Positions 7,856-16,001 of a DNA stretch of 64,000 bases are shown one piece after another. This DNA comes from an uncultured Bacilli bacterium. GTDB lineage: Bacteria; Bacillota_I; Bacilli_A; RF39; UBA660. A program made the translations under genes and the position numbers. The stretch covers positions 1 to 64,000 of the forward strand of contig CAKOYV010000003.1 in NCBI GenBank assembly GCA_934131005.1, read 5' to 3'. The number at the start of each line of letters is the position of its first letter. Position 1 is the stretch's first letter. Below the pieces are notes generated by a model. That model had not been told where the DNA came from and ran no database searches. It worked only from the letters and a program-made list of their open reading frames with translations.

Positions 7856-8620
7856 TTATTTGATTTCTGTACCTCCCCATTCTACTGCTACAAAACCTTT
7901 TCTAGTTATAGATGTTAATTGCTGTTCTTTGATATTGATAGGATATTTTAATTTTTTAAATGTCATTAATATTCTTATACTTGTATCGGGAGTTGGATTT
8001 ATTTCTAACGGCATATTGGCATTTATTTCTTCTTTTGTAGCAAATCTTATGTAATTATATTTATTTTTTTGCAATATAGGCAACCAATATATAATAAATT
8101 CTTCTTTTTCTCTATCTGTTAGTCCTAAAATTGATAATTTGTCTTCCAAAAATTCAGCGACGTCTTCACCTTTGACTATGAAGCCATCTTTTTCTACTTT
8201 AAAGTTATATACAGCTTTACTTTCATAGTATAATGAATAAAGTTTTTTATTGGTGTTTAAATCTGTTAGATCACCAGTTTTAGTTGCTAAAACATTCCAA
8301 TTGGTTTTATATTTTGGATATGATACTGTTATTTTATCTTTATATCCTAATTTTACTGATATTTCTTGAGAGGCTTTGGGATATAAGTATATTATTGGTT
8401 TATCTGTGCTACTATTTGATATTCTATCTTTAATTACTAATGTTCTCGGTATTATATACCATAATATTCCTGATAAGATAATCCAATTAATTAATATTAT
8501 TATAGCTTTCTTTGTTGCTTGCCTTTTTTCTTCTGAATCAGTTAGTGTTGTTTTTATTTTATTTTTTGCTTGAATAAATTTTATAATGGCTCTTACTAAA
8601 ATAATAAATGACAGAATCAT
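7856..8620 (-). CDS. Two-span membrane protein with DKPIIYLYP domain
   Basis: 254 residues from the first available ATG. There are two hydrophobic segments (about 1-17 and 40-58), then an extracytoplasmic domain opening with DKPIIYLYPKASQEISVKL and closing with RKGFVAVEWGGTEIK. I know this domain as a widespread, uncharacterised family in gut Bacillota, recognisable by the IIYLYP and FVAVEWGG ends. The ATG has no good ribosome site, and the reading frame stays open upstream to 8836 with protein-like content but no ATG, GTG or TTG. The gene may therefore have lost its true 5' end. It is convergent with nothing and stands between the surface protein and spo0A. No function can be assigned. Confidence 0.6.
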   Translation of the reverse strand: MILSFIILVRAIIKFIQAKNKIKTTLTDSEEKRQATKKAIIILINWIILSGILWYIIPRTLVIKDRISNSSTDKPIIYLYPKASQEISVKLGYKDKITVSYPKYKTNWNVLATKTGDLTDLNTNKKLYSLYYESKAVYNFKVEKDGFIVKGEDVAEFLEDKLSILGLTDREKEEFIIYWLPILQKNKYNYIRFATKEEINANMPLEINPTPDTSIRILMTFKKLKYPINIKEQQLTSITRKGFVAVEWGGTEIK

Positions 8621-8930
8621 TAGGAAAAAATTTGTTATATTATGTTCCTCAATTGGAAATTTATATTTTTTATTTATCTTAGTAATATTTTTATTCTTAA
8701 TCGGGATAAAATATGTTCTTCGTGTAGCAGTAACATAACCACTTTCATTTTCATCTCTTTTTATTGTAATATTTGCTATATTGTTTATTATACATATATG
8801 ACTTATGTGACCATCTATTCCATTTACAGAACCAGTTTAATCTTCTAATATTATTAGTGATTTAGTATTAAAAAAGTCTTGATTAACAACATTTTTTAAT
8901 AATATCTTATAAGAATTTTATCATATTAAA
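8621..8930 (-). pseudogene. Decayed 5' extension of the DKPIIYLYP gene
   Basis: In the frame of the downstream gene the codons 8836-8621 read as sensible protein (for example NESGYVTATRRTYFIPIKN and EEHNITNFFL) with no start codon. A TAA at 8837-8839 interrupts a further 26 open codons ending KSLIILED, and another TAA sits at 8918-8920. A likely promoter (TTGTCA near 8937-8942, tatgat further in) precedes them. The pattern suggests a longer ancestral gene broken by nonsense or frameshift changes. The remaining bases to 9014 hold no other gene. Confidence 0.4.
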
Positions 8931-9014
8931 TTTTTTTGACAATTATTTTCTTAGATTTTATAAAATAGCCATAAATTAAAATAATTGGAGAAATTAGTTA
9001 AGATAAAATAAATT

Positions 9015-9066
9015 AAAAGATAGATTTAATCACTATTGTTTATTTAGAGATTAAATCTATCTTTTT
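9015..9066 (-). terminator. spo0A terminator
   Basis: A 17-bp perfect stem, aaaagatagatttaatc (9015-9031) with gattaaatctatctttt (9049-9065), immediately after the spo0A stop on the minus strand. Confidence 0.85.
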
Positions 9067-9070
9067 ACTA

Positions 9071-9835
9071 TTAGGCTGCTTGCTTCATAAATTCTAAGCG
9101 GAGTTTATCAGCAATTGTTACGATAAATTCAGAATTGGTTGGTTTAGCTTTATCAATGTCAACGCTATGACCAAATATTTCTTCCATTAAGTCCCAGTTT
9201 CCCCTATTCCAACTTACTTCAATAGCGTGTCTGATTGCTCTTTCTACTCTAGATACTGTTGTATCAAATTTACTAGCAACATCAGGATATAATTCTTTGG
9301 TGATACCACCTATTATTTCGGGATTATTATAAATCATCATAATTCCTTCTCTTATATATTGATATCCTTTAATATGGGAAGGCATGCCTAATTCGTGTAG
9401 CATTCTTGTTATAGATATTTCTAGGTTATTTTTATAAAGATTTATGCCTCTTTTGTCAACTTCTTCAAATACTTCTAGTATTCTATTTTCTAAATCCAAT
9501 AATTCAAAAGGCTTTAGGATATAATAATTTACACCATATTCACTTACTTTTCTTATTACTTCTGGGCTATTATATGAAGATTCTACGATGATATTTTTAC
9601 TAATATTTCTTTTCTTTAATTCTTTTAGAACATAAATACCATCTTTTTTAGGCATTATTAAGTCTAATAGAACAATATCATAAATATCTTCTTGATTTAA
9701 TATTACATCTAAACCATCACTACCATTATAACAACATTTTGTAACTTCTATTTTTTTATTATCTTTAAAGTATTCTTTCACCATTTCTGTTAAGTTTACA
9801 TTATCATCAATCATTAATACTTTTATTTTTTTCAT
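9071..9835 (-). CDS. spo0A: Stage 0 sporulation response regulator Spo0A
   Basis: 254-residue phosphorelay response regulator and transcription factor. The receiver domain (1-120) shows the acidic pair D10-D11, phospho-acceptor D58 in VLLDLIMPKKDG, and the conserved Lys in YYILKPF. A linker leads to the Spo0A-specific DNA-binding domain, recognised by the blocks EISITRMLHELGMPSHIKGY, IREGIMMIYNNPEI, KFDTTVSRVERAIRHAIE, VSWNRGNWDLMEEIFG and KPTNSEFIVTIADKLRLE. The length is close to that of characterised Spo0A proteins. The start has a strong gaggaataat ribosome site. A perfect 0A box lies 60 bases upstream, suggesting autoregulation. An Hpt-domain protein at 55.4 kb could be a phosphorelay partner (inference). 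No sporulation-stage gene accompanies it here. Confidence 0.96.
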   Translation of the reverse strand: MKKIKVLMIDDNVNLTEMVKEYFKDNKKIEVTKCCYNGSDGLDVILNQEDIYDIVLLDLIMPKKDGIYVLKELKKRNISKNIIVESSYNSPEVIRKVSEYGVNYYILKPFELLDLENRILEVFEEVDKRGINLYKNNLEISITRMLHELGMPSHIKGYQYIREGIMMIYNNPEIIGGITKELYPDVASKFDTTVSRVERAIRHAIEVSWNRGNWDLMEEIFGHSVDIDKAKPTNSEFIVTIADKLRLEFMKQAA

Positions 9836-9868
9836 ATTATTCCTCTTTTCTAACTTTATTACAAACTA

Positions 9869-9902
9869 ATTATATAATGTGTAGAGCTCGAACTTTGTCG
9901 AA
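9869..9902 (-). promoter_or_regulatory. spo0A promoter with perfect 0A box
   Basis: Plus-strand TTGTCGAA at 9895-9902 matches the Spo0A-P binding consensus. On the minus strand it lies just upstream of TATAAT (9869-9874), about 34 bases before the spo0A start, so it overlaps the -35 region. Confidence 0.65.
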
Positions 9903-9919
9903 TAAAATACTAAAATAAA

Positions 9920-9945
9920 AGAAGTATTATTTTTTTAATACTTCT
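9920..9945 (-). terminator. Terminator of the pgk-TIM operon
   Basis: agaagtatta (9920-9929) pairs with taatacttct (9936-9945) around a T/A loop; on the minus strand it is followed by ttttatttta. It overlaps the TIM stop. Confidence 0.7.
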
Positions 9946-10630
9946 AATTAATGCTTTTGATTATAGATTCTATTTTATCTATATTTGATGAAATTTTTCC
10001 TATTAAAATACCATTTAATTTTTCTATTTTGAATAAATCATTTATATTCTCTTTTGCTACACCGCCTCCATATATTATATTAGGCTTACTTTTATATTTT
10101 TCGTACAAATAGTCATAAATTATATTTATATCATATTCTATTTGCTCGATTGTTTCATGGTCGCTAACTTTTAGGGGTTCGTAGGCAAATATTATAAAGT
10201 CAATATTTTGAATACCTTCTAGTAATTTATCTAGGGTTTCTTTGATTTCTCCGATATTGCCTGTTTCGCCAAAGCAAAGAATAGGACTAATATTAGAGTC
10301 TAGACAGGCATTTAGTTTTTTGGCAATTAGTTTATTTGTTTCGTGAAAATATTTTTTACGTTCGAAATGGCCCACTAAAGAGTAATTTATGCCTAGAGAT
10401 TTTAGTTGAAGTGTAGATATTTCGCCTGTATAGTTACCGAAGGGCTCGCTATAAACATTTTGGGCTCCTACTCCCCAACTACAATTATCTATAAAATTAT
10501 TTAGATAAATTGATGAGGGACAGACGATGATGCTGTTTGTTGTATCTATTTTATTTATTCTATCAATATATTCGTATACTTCATCGTATTCCATATTCAT
10601 TTTATGATTCAGTATTATTAGTTTTTTCAT
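9944..10630 (-). CDS. tpiA: Divergent triosephosphate isomerase-family protein
   Basis: 228-residue TIM-barrel protein, shorter than the usual 250. Catalytic residues are kept: Asn and Lys in NHKMNM, His in VGHFER, Glu in FAYEP. Phosphate-binding turns are present as YGGGVAKEN and LIGKISS. The flexible loop 6, normally YEPxWAIGTG, is replaced by YEPLKVSDHETIEQ, a loss of about six residues that close over the substrate. VGHSERR has become VGHFERK. The start is the ATG at 10630 with GAGGAG upstream; ATGs at 10654 and 10639 lack that spacing. It overlaps the preceding glycosyltransferase by 29 nt and is the last gene of the pgk operon, which supports a glycolytic role. A changed specificity is possible. 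Confidence 0.8.
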   Translation of the reverse strand: MKKLIILNHKMNMEYDEVYEYIDRINKIDTTNSIIVCPSSIYLNNFIDNCSWGVGAQNVYSEPFGNYTGEISTLQLKSLGINYSLVGHFERKKYFHETNKLIAKKLNACLDSNISPILCFGETGNIGEIKETLDKLLEGIQNIDFIIFAYEPLKVSDHETIEQIEYDINIIYDYLYEKYKSKPNIIYGGGVAKENINDLFKIEKLNGILIGKISSNIDKIESIIKSIN

Positions 10631-11873
10631 TTTCTTCATTCTCCTCTTCTTCATTAGTTATTAGATTGTGAACTTTGTCGATTAGAGCAATTTTGTGTTT
10701 TGGTTTGTTTTTTATGGCTATTTTATAGACGTCTAAGATTTGTTCAGCAAAATATTTGGCTGAGTGAGCTTCGGCGGTTATTCTAGCTTGATTTTGGTAG
10801 CGCTCTAATAATTTTTTATTTTCAAATAGAGTTATAATTGCTTTTTTATATTCACGACGATTGTTAAATATGGTGCCGTTTAATCCTGAGACAACAATGT
10901 TTTTGAAACTCTCATCGTTTATACAAATTACAGGTAATGAGGCAGCCATAGCTTCTATTATGGTTAGGCCTTGAGTCTCAGTCTGGCTAGCGGTTGCAAA
11001 AACGTTAGAAATTAAGTAGTAGGATGCTATTTCTTCCCATGGAACTTTGCCTGTAAAAATAACGTTTTTTTCTATATTATTTTTATGAATATAATCTTGA
11101 TATTGTTCTAGGTCGGGTCCATCGCCTACTATTAATAATTTAATCTTTTTCGATACGCCTATTAAAGACTTCATTGACGATAGTAAAAGCTCAATATTCT
11201 TCTCTTTAGCTATTCTACCGACGAAGAGAATAACAAAATCAGTTGGTGATAGGCCTAGTTCTCTTCTTTTAGCACTTATATTTAAATCTTGATTGTTTTC
11301 TTTGTAGAATTTCTCTACTTCAATTCCTGTTGGAACAATATAGATATTACGATCTACTTTATATTTTTTCTTAAATAATTCATAAGTTTTTTCTGTTGGA
11401 ACTACTAATTCTGAAACAGTTTTATCACAATAGAATAAAGTTAAATATTCTACTAATTTTTTGCTAGATTTGTTAAAATAGCCATGCGTTATATAGTGAA
11501 TGTAATCCTCATACATTGTATGATAAGTATGAACTAGTGGAATATTGAACTGCTTGGCTATAATACGGGCAAATGTTCCAACACCAAATTCTGTTTGTGA
11601 ATGAATAACATCTAAATCCCATTTTTTGATTTTATTGATAGCTTTTAGGGGATATATTCCTGTTAAGCGATAATCATAGATACCAATAGGAACACCTGGA
11701 ATTCTAATTATTTTTTCATCACTATCATATTTAAAATGCATATCTTCGGTATTTACCGTTACTATATATACAGTATGTCCTTTTTTCTCAAGAGCATTTT
11801 TTAACATAACTACACTAGTGGTTACACCATTTATATATGGGGTATATGTATCACTAAAGATTCCTATTCTCAT
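10602..11873 (-). CDS. GT4 glycosyltransferase, diacylglycerol glucosyltransferase-like
   Basis: 423-residue GT-B retaining glycosyltransferase. The N-terminus MRIGIFSDTYTPYINGV, the HTYHTMYEDY segment and the DVIHSQTEFGVG segment are typical of bacterial 1,2-diacylglycerol 3-glucosyltransferases that make membrane glycolipids and lipoteichoic acid anchors. The nucleotide-sugar half shows FVGRIAKEKNIELLL, IVGDGPD, FTGKVPWEE and the EX7E-like TETQGLTIIEAMA. It overlaps the flippase-like gene upstream by 20 nt and the TIM gene downstream by 29 nt, so translation is coupled. The extreme C-terminus is Glu/Asn-rich. The GT4 assignment is sure; the lipid acceptor is inferred from family resemblance and the membrane-protein partner. 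Confidence 0.85.
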   Translation of the reverse strand: MRIGIFSDTYTPYINGVTTSVVMLKNALEKKGHTVYIVTVNTEDMHFKYDSDEKIIRIPGVPIGIYDYRLTGIYPLKAINKIKKWDLDVIHSQTEFGVGTFARIIAKQFNIPLVHTYHTMYEDYIHYITHGYFNKSSKKLVEYLTLFYCDKTVSELVVPTEKTYELFKKKYKVDRNIYIVPTGIEVEKFYKENNQDLNISAKRRELGLSPTDFVILFVGRIAKEKNIELLLSSMKSLIGVSKKIKLLIVGDGPDLEQYQDYIHKNNIEKNVIFTGKVPWEEIASYYLISNVFATASQTETQGLTIIEAMAASLPVICINDESFKNIVVSGLNGTIFNNRREYKKAIITLFENKKLLERYQNQARITAEAHSAKYFAEQILDVYKIAIKNKPKHKIALIDKVHNLITNEEEENEENEKTNNTES

Positions 11874-12888
11874 GATTATCCTCCTTTTTATAAAGTGCTA
11901 AGAAGATAGCACCTGCAATTACGCCTAAATAATAGGTAATAAAACGCCATACTAGCATTATAGCATTTACTATACTTCCACTTATTAGATGTCCAAAGAA
12001 GAAGACAAAGCCATATTCTATTCCCCCGGTTCCTCCTGGTATTGGTACAAAAGAACCAATAGTCATAACATAGGCTGAGGAAATGATTGTATTTATTATG
12101 CTAATACTATTTATGCCTAATCCTCTACTTACGGTATATGGTACTGTATAAAGAGTTGTTAGGGCTAACATATTTAATAAGACTAATAATACTACCTGCA
12201 TTTTTTCTTTTTTTAATTTAAGAGCATTTTTATGAAAATTCTTTAAATAAGTATTTAGATTAGTTCTTTTTTCACTAACATTTTTAACGATACCAATTTT
12301 TCCTAAGAGACTTAAGACTTTATTACAAATAAAGTGATTTATTTTCTTACCAAAGGCTAAGATATAGGTTACTACTAGAACTAAGAAATTAATAGTAAAA
12401 CCTAAGATTACTAGTTGTTTAATAAGACTATTACTAGGAAATAATTTATAGAAGTAATTATAAATAAGTGCTAGTAAGCCTATTATAACTAGGGCTATTT
12501 GATAGACAATAAAGTTTTGTAATACTATATTAGTTGATTTGGTAACACTTATTTTTTCATTATGAAGATAATATATCTCCATTGGCTGTCCGCCTCCTGC
12601 AAAAGGTGTTATCCCATGGAAGAAGAGAATTATAAAGCTCATTTGGATACATCTTGTTAGTCTTACCTTCTCGCCATTTATTTTAGCCAAATGATAAATT
12701 GATAGAGCTATTAGTACTCTATAGAGACAAAATAATATCATGGCACCTAATACCCATAAAAGATTCATATTTAAGATACTATTAATAATAGTTTTATAAT
12801 CATCTTTTAGAGAAAAATATAGGACTATTACAAGAACTACTAAGATAATTAAGATGTTTATAAAAAAATTACTTTTATTCTTTTTCAT
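11854..12888 (-). CDS. Flippase-like membrane protein (LPG synthase TM/YbhN family)
   Basis: 344-residue polytopic protein with about eight hydrophobic segments and no soluble domain. The landmarks fit the lysylphosphatidylglycerol-synthase TM / UPF0104 family: FFHGITPFAGGGQPMEIYYLH near residue 95 and FVPIPGGTGGIEYGF near 285. Such proteins commonly sit beside glycolipid glycosyltransferases and are thought to move lipid-linked molecules across the membrane. It overlaps pgk by 14 nt and the GT4 gene by 20 nt. It lacks the aminoacyl-transferase domain of MprF. Family call strong, substrate unknown. Confidence 0.85.
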   Translation of the reverse strand: MKKNKSNFFINILIILVVLVIVLYFSLKDDYKTIINSILNMNLLWVLGAMILFCLYRVLIALSIYHLAKINGEKVRLTRCIQMSFIILFFHGITPFAGGGQPMEIYYLHNEKISVTKSTNIVLQNFIVYQIALVIIGLLALIYNYFYKLFPSNSLIKQLVILGFTINFLVLVVTYILAFGKKINHFICNKVLSLLGKIGIVKNVSEKRTNLNTYLKNFHKNALKLKKEKMQVVLLVLLNMLALTTLYTVPYTVSRGLGINSISIINTIISSAYVMTIGSFVPIPGGTGGIEYGFVFFFGHLISGSIVNAIMLVWRFITYYLGVIAGAIFLALYKKEDNHENRNL

Positions 12889-14059
12889 TTATGGCACTTA
12901 TACCAGGAAGACTTACGCCTTCTAAGTATTCAAGTGTTGCCCCCCCTCCGGTTGAGATGTGATAGAACTTTTTAGAATCACTTAACTTGGCTACGGATGC
13001 GGCTGAGTCTCCTCCTCCTATTAAACATTTAATATTATTAGTAGTTATATAATCGTAAATAGCTTTAGTTCCTTCTTGATAGTTAATATTTTCATATAAG
13101 CCCATTGGACCATTAATGATAACTCTAGCACTGTTTTTTAAGTGATGGCAAAATAATTCTATCGTTTTTTTACCTATGTCAAAGCCTATATCTTCTTGTC
13201 TAAAATCATCTATATCTCTAGCCTCTATATTATTACTATCTATACTAGGTGCTACTTGGCTATCAATTGGTAGAATAATTTTTGTTGGATATTTTTGCAA
13301 AAGATTTTGGCAATATTCATTGGATTCCTCATCTACTAAGGATGAGCCTACATTATAGCCTTGAGCTTTTAAAAAAGTATAAGCCATAGCTCCTGAGATA
13401 ATTAATTTATCACATTTATTAATAAGATTATCTATTACTTTTATTTTATCACTTACTTTAACTCCACCCATCATAACAATAAAAGGATGGGTATTTTCTT
13501 CTAGTATTTCATCTAATTTTTTTACTTCTTCTTCGACAAGAAAACCTAGACCATTTGGTAGAAATTTACTAATACCTACGTTTGATGCATGTTTACGATG
13601 GCAGGTTCCATAGGCATCATTAATAAATATATCTCCTAAGCTGGCCCAGTACTTAGCAAGAGTTATATCACAATTACTTTCTTTTTTACCATCTAAATCT
13701 TCATATCTAGTATTTTGGATAAGAAGAATATCACCTTCATTTAAATTTGCTACTAACTCTTCTAATTCATGACCTCTTGTTTTATCTGAGAATAAGACTT
13801 TTTTATTAAGTAATTCACTTAATCTTATACTTATTGGATATAAATTATTCGCCCTTAAATCACTAGCTGTTTTTATTTTTCCTAAGTGGGATAAGAGAAT
13901 TAATTTTGCTCCCTTACTGATTGCATATTCAATAGTTTTAAGACTTGCTTTAATTCTTGTATCATCTTGTATTTCTCCATCTTTAATAGGTACATTAAAA
14001 TCGCACCTAATAATAACCTTTTTCCCCTTTAAATTATAGTCTTTAATTGTTTTTTTCAT
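12875..14059 (-). CDS. pgk: Phosphoglycerate kinase
   Basis: 394-residue glycolytic kinase converting 1,3-bisphosphoglycerate and ADP to 3-phosphoglycerate and ATP. The signature KKVIIRCDFNVPIKDGEI near the N-terminus, SHLGK, NTRYEDLDGKK, FINDAYGTCHRKHAS, MMGGVKVSDKI, NGPMGLYE and the nucleotide loop STGGGATLEYLEG are all in place. Length is normal. A promoter (14080-14108) and a ctccttac-complement ribosome site (gtaaggagaaatt) precede the ATG. It is first in a four-gene overlapping operon with two membrane glycolipid genes and a TIM-family gene. Confidence 0.97.
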   Translation of the reverse strand: MKKTIKDYNLKGKKVIIRCDFNVPIKDGEIQDDTRIKASLKTIEYAISKGAKLILLSHLGKIKTASDLRANNLYPISIRLSELLNKKVLFSDKTRGHELEELVANLNEGDILLIQNTRYEDLDGKKESNCDITLAKYWASLGDIFINDAYGTCHRKHASNVGISKFLPNGLGFLVEEEVKKLDEILEENTHPFIVMMGGVKVSDKIKVIDNLINKCDKLIISGAMAYTFLKAQGYNVGSSLVDEESNEYCQNLLQKYPTKIILPIDSQVAPSIDSNNIEARDIDDFRQEDIGFDIGKKTIELFCHHLKNSARVIINGPMGLYENINYQEGTKAIYDYITTNNIKCLIGGGDSAASVAKLSDSKKFYHISTGGGATLEYLEGVSLPGISAINEKE

Positions 14060-14079
14060 AATTTCTCCTTACAGATAGT

Positions 14080-14108
14080 ATTATAGCAAAATTATACGTA
14101 TTAGTAAA
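14080..14108 (-). promoter_or_regulatory. pgk operon promoter
   Basis: Minus-strand TTTACT (14103-14108), 17-base spacer, TATAAT (14080-14085), 20 bases before the pgk ATG. Confidence 0.6.
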
Positions 14109-14401
14109 TAATTTCCAATTTTAGTTTTTATAATTAATGTTTATTTTTATATTTAGTATTTTTTAGTTATTATTTGTTTATATATATGTTTAATTTTATA
14201 ATTATTACTTGGGTTTTTGATTTGTAAATTTTTCTTTTTTTTATATTTTAATTTTTTAATATTTGTAATTATTCTTTTAATTAGTTTTATATTTTTTTGT
14301 TTTAATTTAGTTTTGTAATTATTATTTATTCTTTTAATTAGTTTTTATAGATTCTAATTTTTTTATTAAATAGATGGGCTTTTATAAATAAAGAATGCTA
14401 A
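14109..14401. other. T-rich intergenic region with an imperfect tandem repeat
   Basis: About 290 bases without a gene, almost entirely T and A on the plus strand. gtaattattcttttaattagttt near 14264 recurs near 14314 as gtaattattatttattc plus ttttaattagttttt, an imperfect unit of about 50 bases. No ORF, tRNA or clear hairpin terminator for the upstream genes is visible. Confidence 0.4.
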
Positions 14402-14656
14402 TTAAGTATATAGTTTTAATAAAATGATAGTCCAAATGATGGCTAGTGGATATACTAATTTAAATTTTAATTTTCTAGTTTTGTGATGATAAGTATGCAT
14501 GCCTACTAGAAAGCCGTAGGAACCACCTACTAGAGATAAGATTAGTAAGTAAGATTCAGGGAGGCGATATTTATGCTTGATTGCTAGTACTTTGTCAAAA
14601 AGGCAAGATAAGTTAGCAATTAAGTTAATTATTATTAAATACTTTAGAAAAGTCAT
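14402..14656 (-). CDS. DUF1294 small membrane protein
   Basis: 84-residue protein with two to three membrane segments. The family landmarks are DKVLAIKHKYRLPESYLL, LVGGSYGFLVGM and HHKTRKLKF, which match the DUF1294 pattern (DK..A.....RIPE, GGS.G...GM, RHKT.K..F). The ORF overlaps the RluA-type gene upstream by 32 nt, so the two are translated together. No biochemical function is known for the family. Confidence 0.85.
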   Translation of the reverse strand: MTFLKYLIIINLIANLSCLFDKVLAIKHKYRLPESYLLILSLVGGSYGFLVGMHTYHHKTRKLKFKLVYPLAIIWTIILLKLYT

Positions 14657-15473
14657 TAGGAATTTTTGTCTTAAAAGTTAATTCTTTTTTGCTTAAAGGG
14701 TCTATTAGAGCTATTTCATAGTGATGAAGCATAAGACGTTTAAAGCTATTATCCCTAGATTTGTACTTTTTATCGCCTACTATAGGATGATTTTTTTCAC
14801 TTAAATGAACTCTTATTTGATTTTTACGTCCTGTTTCAATATTTACGTCTAGGAGGGTATATTTTTTATTAAATTTAAGAGGTTCATAATTTGTAATAGC
14901 TCTTTTGCCTCCGAAAGTAGTACTTTTAGAAAAAGTCATCTTATCTTCATATAAATAATTATCAATTCGACCTGGTTTGGTTATTTTACCTTCTACTAAG
15001 GCAAGATATTTTCTTTTAGTTACTATTTTATTCCAGTTTTCTTGAAGCATATTTTTTAGTTTTTCACTTTTAGAAAATATTACTAGACCAGATGTTTCTT
15101 TATCAATTCGATTAACAATAAAGGCATATTCTTTCTTACTATTTAGATATTTTCTTACCATTTTATAAAGAGTATTTTCTTGATTTTTTGTCTGTTTAGA
15201 AGTGCTGATTGTTAAAAGAGAGTTAGGTTTATTTACGACTAAATAGTTTTTATCTTCATATATTATTTCAAAATCAAGATTGGAATGGTTAGGAATTAGG
15301 GCGACTTCATCACCTGATTTAACTAGTTTAGGTAATTTTTTTTGACATTTATTATTAATATAAATACAACCTTCTTTAACTAAGGTTTTAGCTTTATTTT
15401 TAGCAATATTGTTAGTACTTAGAAATTTAATTAAATCTTCATCTTTATATACAGACATTATTCTTTTTTTCAT
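14625..15473 (-). CDS. RluA-family pseudouridine synthase
   Basis: 282-residue enzyme that isomerises uridine in rRNA or tRNA. An N-terminal S4 RNA-binding domain (about 13-60, LIKFLSTNNIAKNKAKTLVK) precedes the catalytic domain. The nucleophile Asp lies in IVNRIDKETSGLVIFSKS, the motif normally written HRLDxxTSG; the His-Arg is Asn-Arg here. GRKNQIRVHLSEKNHPIVGD and LMLHHYEI are the other family blocks. Length fits RluD/YlyB/YjbO-like proteins. Start has agaaggtaatc upstream. It overlaps DUF1294 downstream. The specific RNA target cannot be read from sequence. Confidence 0.9.
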   Translation of the reverse strand: MKKRIMSVYKDEDLIKFLSTNNIAKNKAKTLVKEGCIYINNKCQKKLPKLVKSGDEVALIPNHSNLDFEIIYEDKNYLVVNKPNSLLTISTSKQTKNQENTLYKMVRKYLNSKKEYAFIVNRIDKETSGLVIFSKSEKLKNMLQENWNKIVTKRKYLALVEGKITKPGRIDNYLYEDKMTFSKSTTFGGKRAITNYEPLKFNKKYTLLDVNIETGRKNQIRVHLSEKNHPIVGDKKYKSRDNSFKRLMLHHYEIALIDPLSKKELTFKTKIPNDFSKVFNNN

Positions 15474-15490
15474 GATTACCTTCTTTCTTA

Positions 15491-15527
15491 TAAAAAGGAC
15501 TTAAATAATAAACATATTTAGGTCCTT
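15491..15527 (-). terminator. Terminator after the Nudix gene
   Basis: aaggacttaaat (15495-15506) pairs with atttaggtcctt (15516-15527) with one G-U; the minus strand continues into ttttat. It overlaps the Nudix stop. Confidence 0.75.
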
Positions 15528-15936
15528 AGTTATTATTTTTTAAATACTCTGCTAGGCATGTTAAAACATTTTTATCTTCTTGATAAGTTAAAATATCAAA
15601 TGCTTTATTAATTGGATACCACTCTATTTGGGCTATTTCTTCTTTTTGTCTTTTTATATAATTAGTAATTGGAGTTGCTGTGAAATAAATGACATCTTTA
15701 ATTGTATTTGGTTTAGGACTGTAAGTTATTTTGGTTTTAAAGTTTGTATCTAGTTTTACATCTAAATTAGTTTCTTCTTTTATTTCTCTTAGGGCTGTTG
15801 TAGACTCATCTTCATTATCTTCAACATGACCTTTAGAGTAAGACCAATGCCCTTTTCTATGTTTTAAAAGTAAAATATAAATTTCATTATTAACTTCTTT
15901 ATATATTACTGCACCACATGATTTTTCTCGTTCCAT
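15526..15936 (-). CDS. Nudix hydrolase, Ap4A-type
   Basis: 136-residue Nudix protein. The Nudix box is seen as GHVEDNEDESTTALREIKEE followed by TNLD, with the REIKEE metal ligands intact. The opening SCGAVIYKEVNNEIYILLLKHRKGHWSYSKGH is typical of diadenosine tetraphosphate hydrolases of the MutT type, which split Ap4A to ATP and AMP. Strong ggaggaattt ribosome site. It lies 65 bases after the Alg13-like gene on the same strand and ends at a terminator. Substrate inferred. Confidence 0.85.
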   Translation of the reverse strand: MEREKSCGAVIYKEVNNEIYILLLKHRKGHWSYSKGHVEDNEDESTTALREIKEETNLDVKLDTNFKTKITYSPKPNTIKDVIYFTATPITNYIKRQKEEIAQIEWYPINKAFDILTYQEDKNVLTCLAEYLKNNN

Positions 15937-16001
15937 ATGATTAAATTCCTCCTATATATCTAATTATTATTTCGTGAGTTTTTGCTTTTGATTAATTAAA
16001 T

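Noticed and set aside
8642..8848. Plus-strand ORF of 68 residues
   Set aside because: It has no ribosome site; the opposite strand in this stretch reads as a continuation of the DKPIIYLYP protein, which explains the open frame.
10673..10681. 0A-like sequence tttgtcgat inside the GT4 gene
   Set aside because: It lies within coding sequence, differs from TTGTCGAA at the end, and has no promoter nearby.
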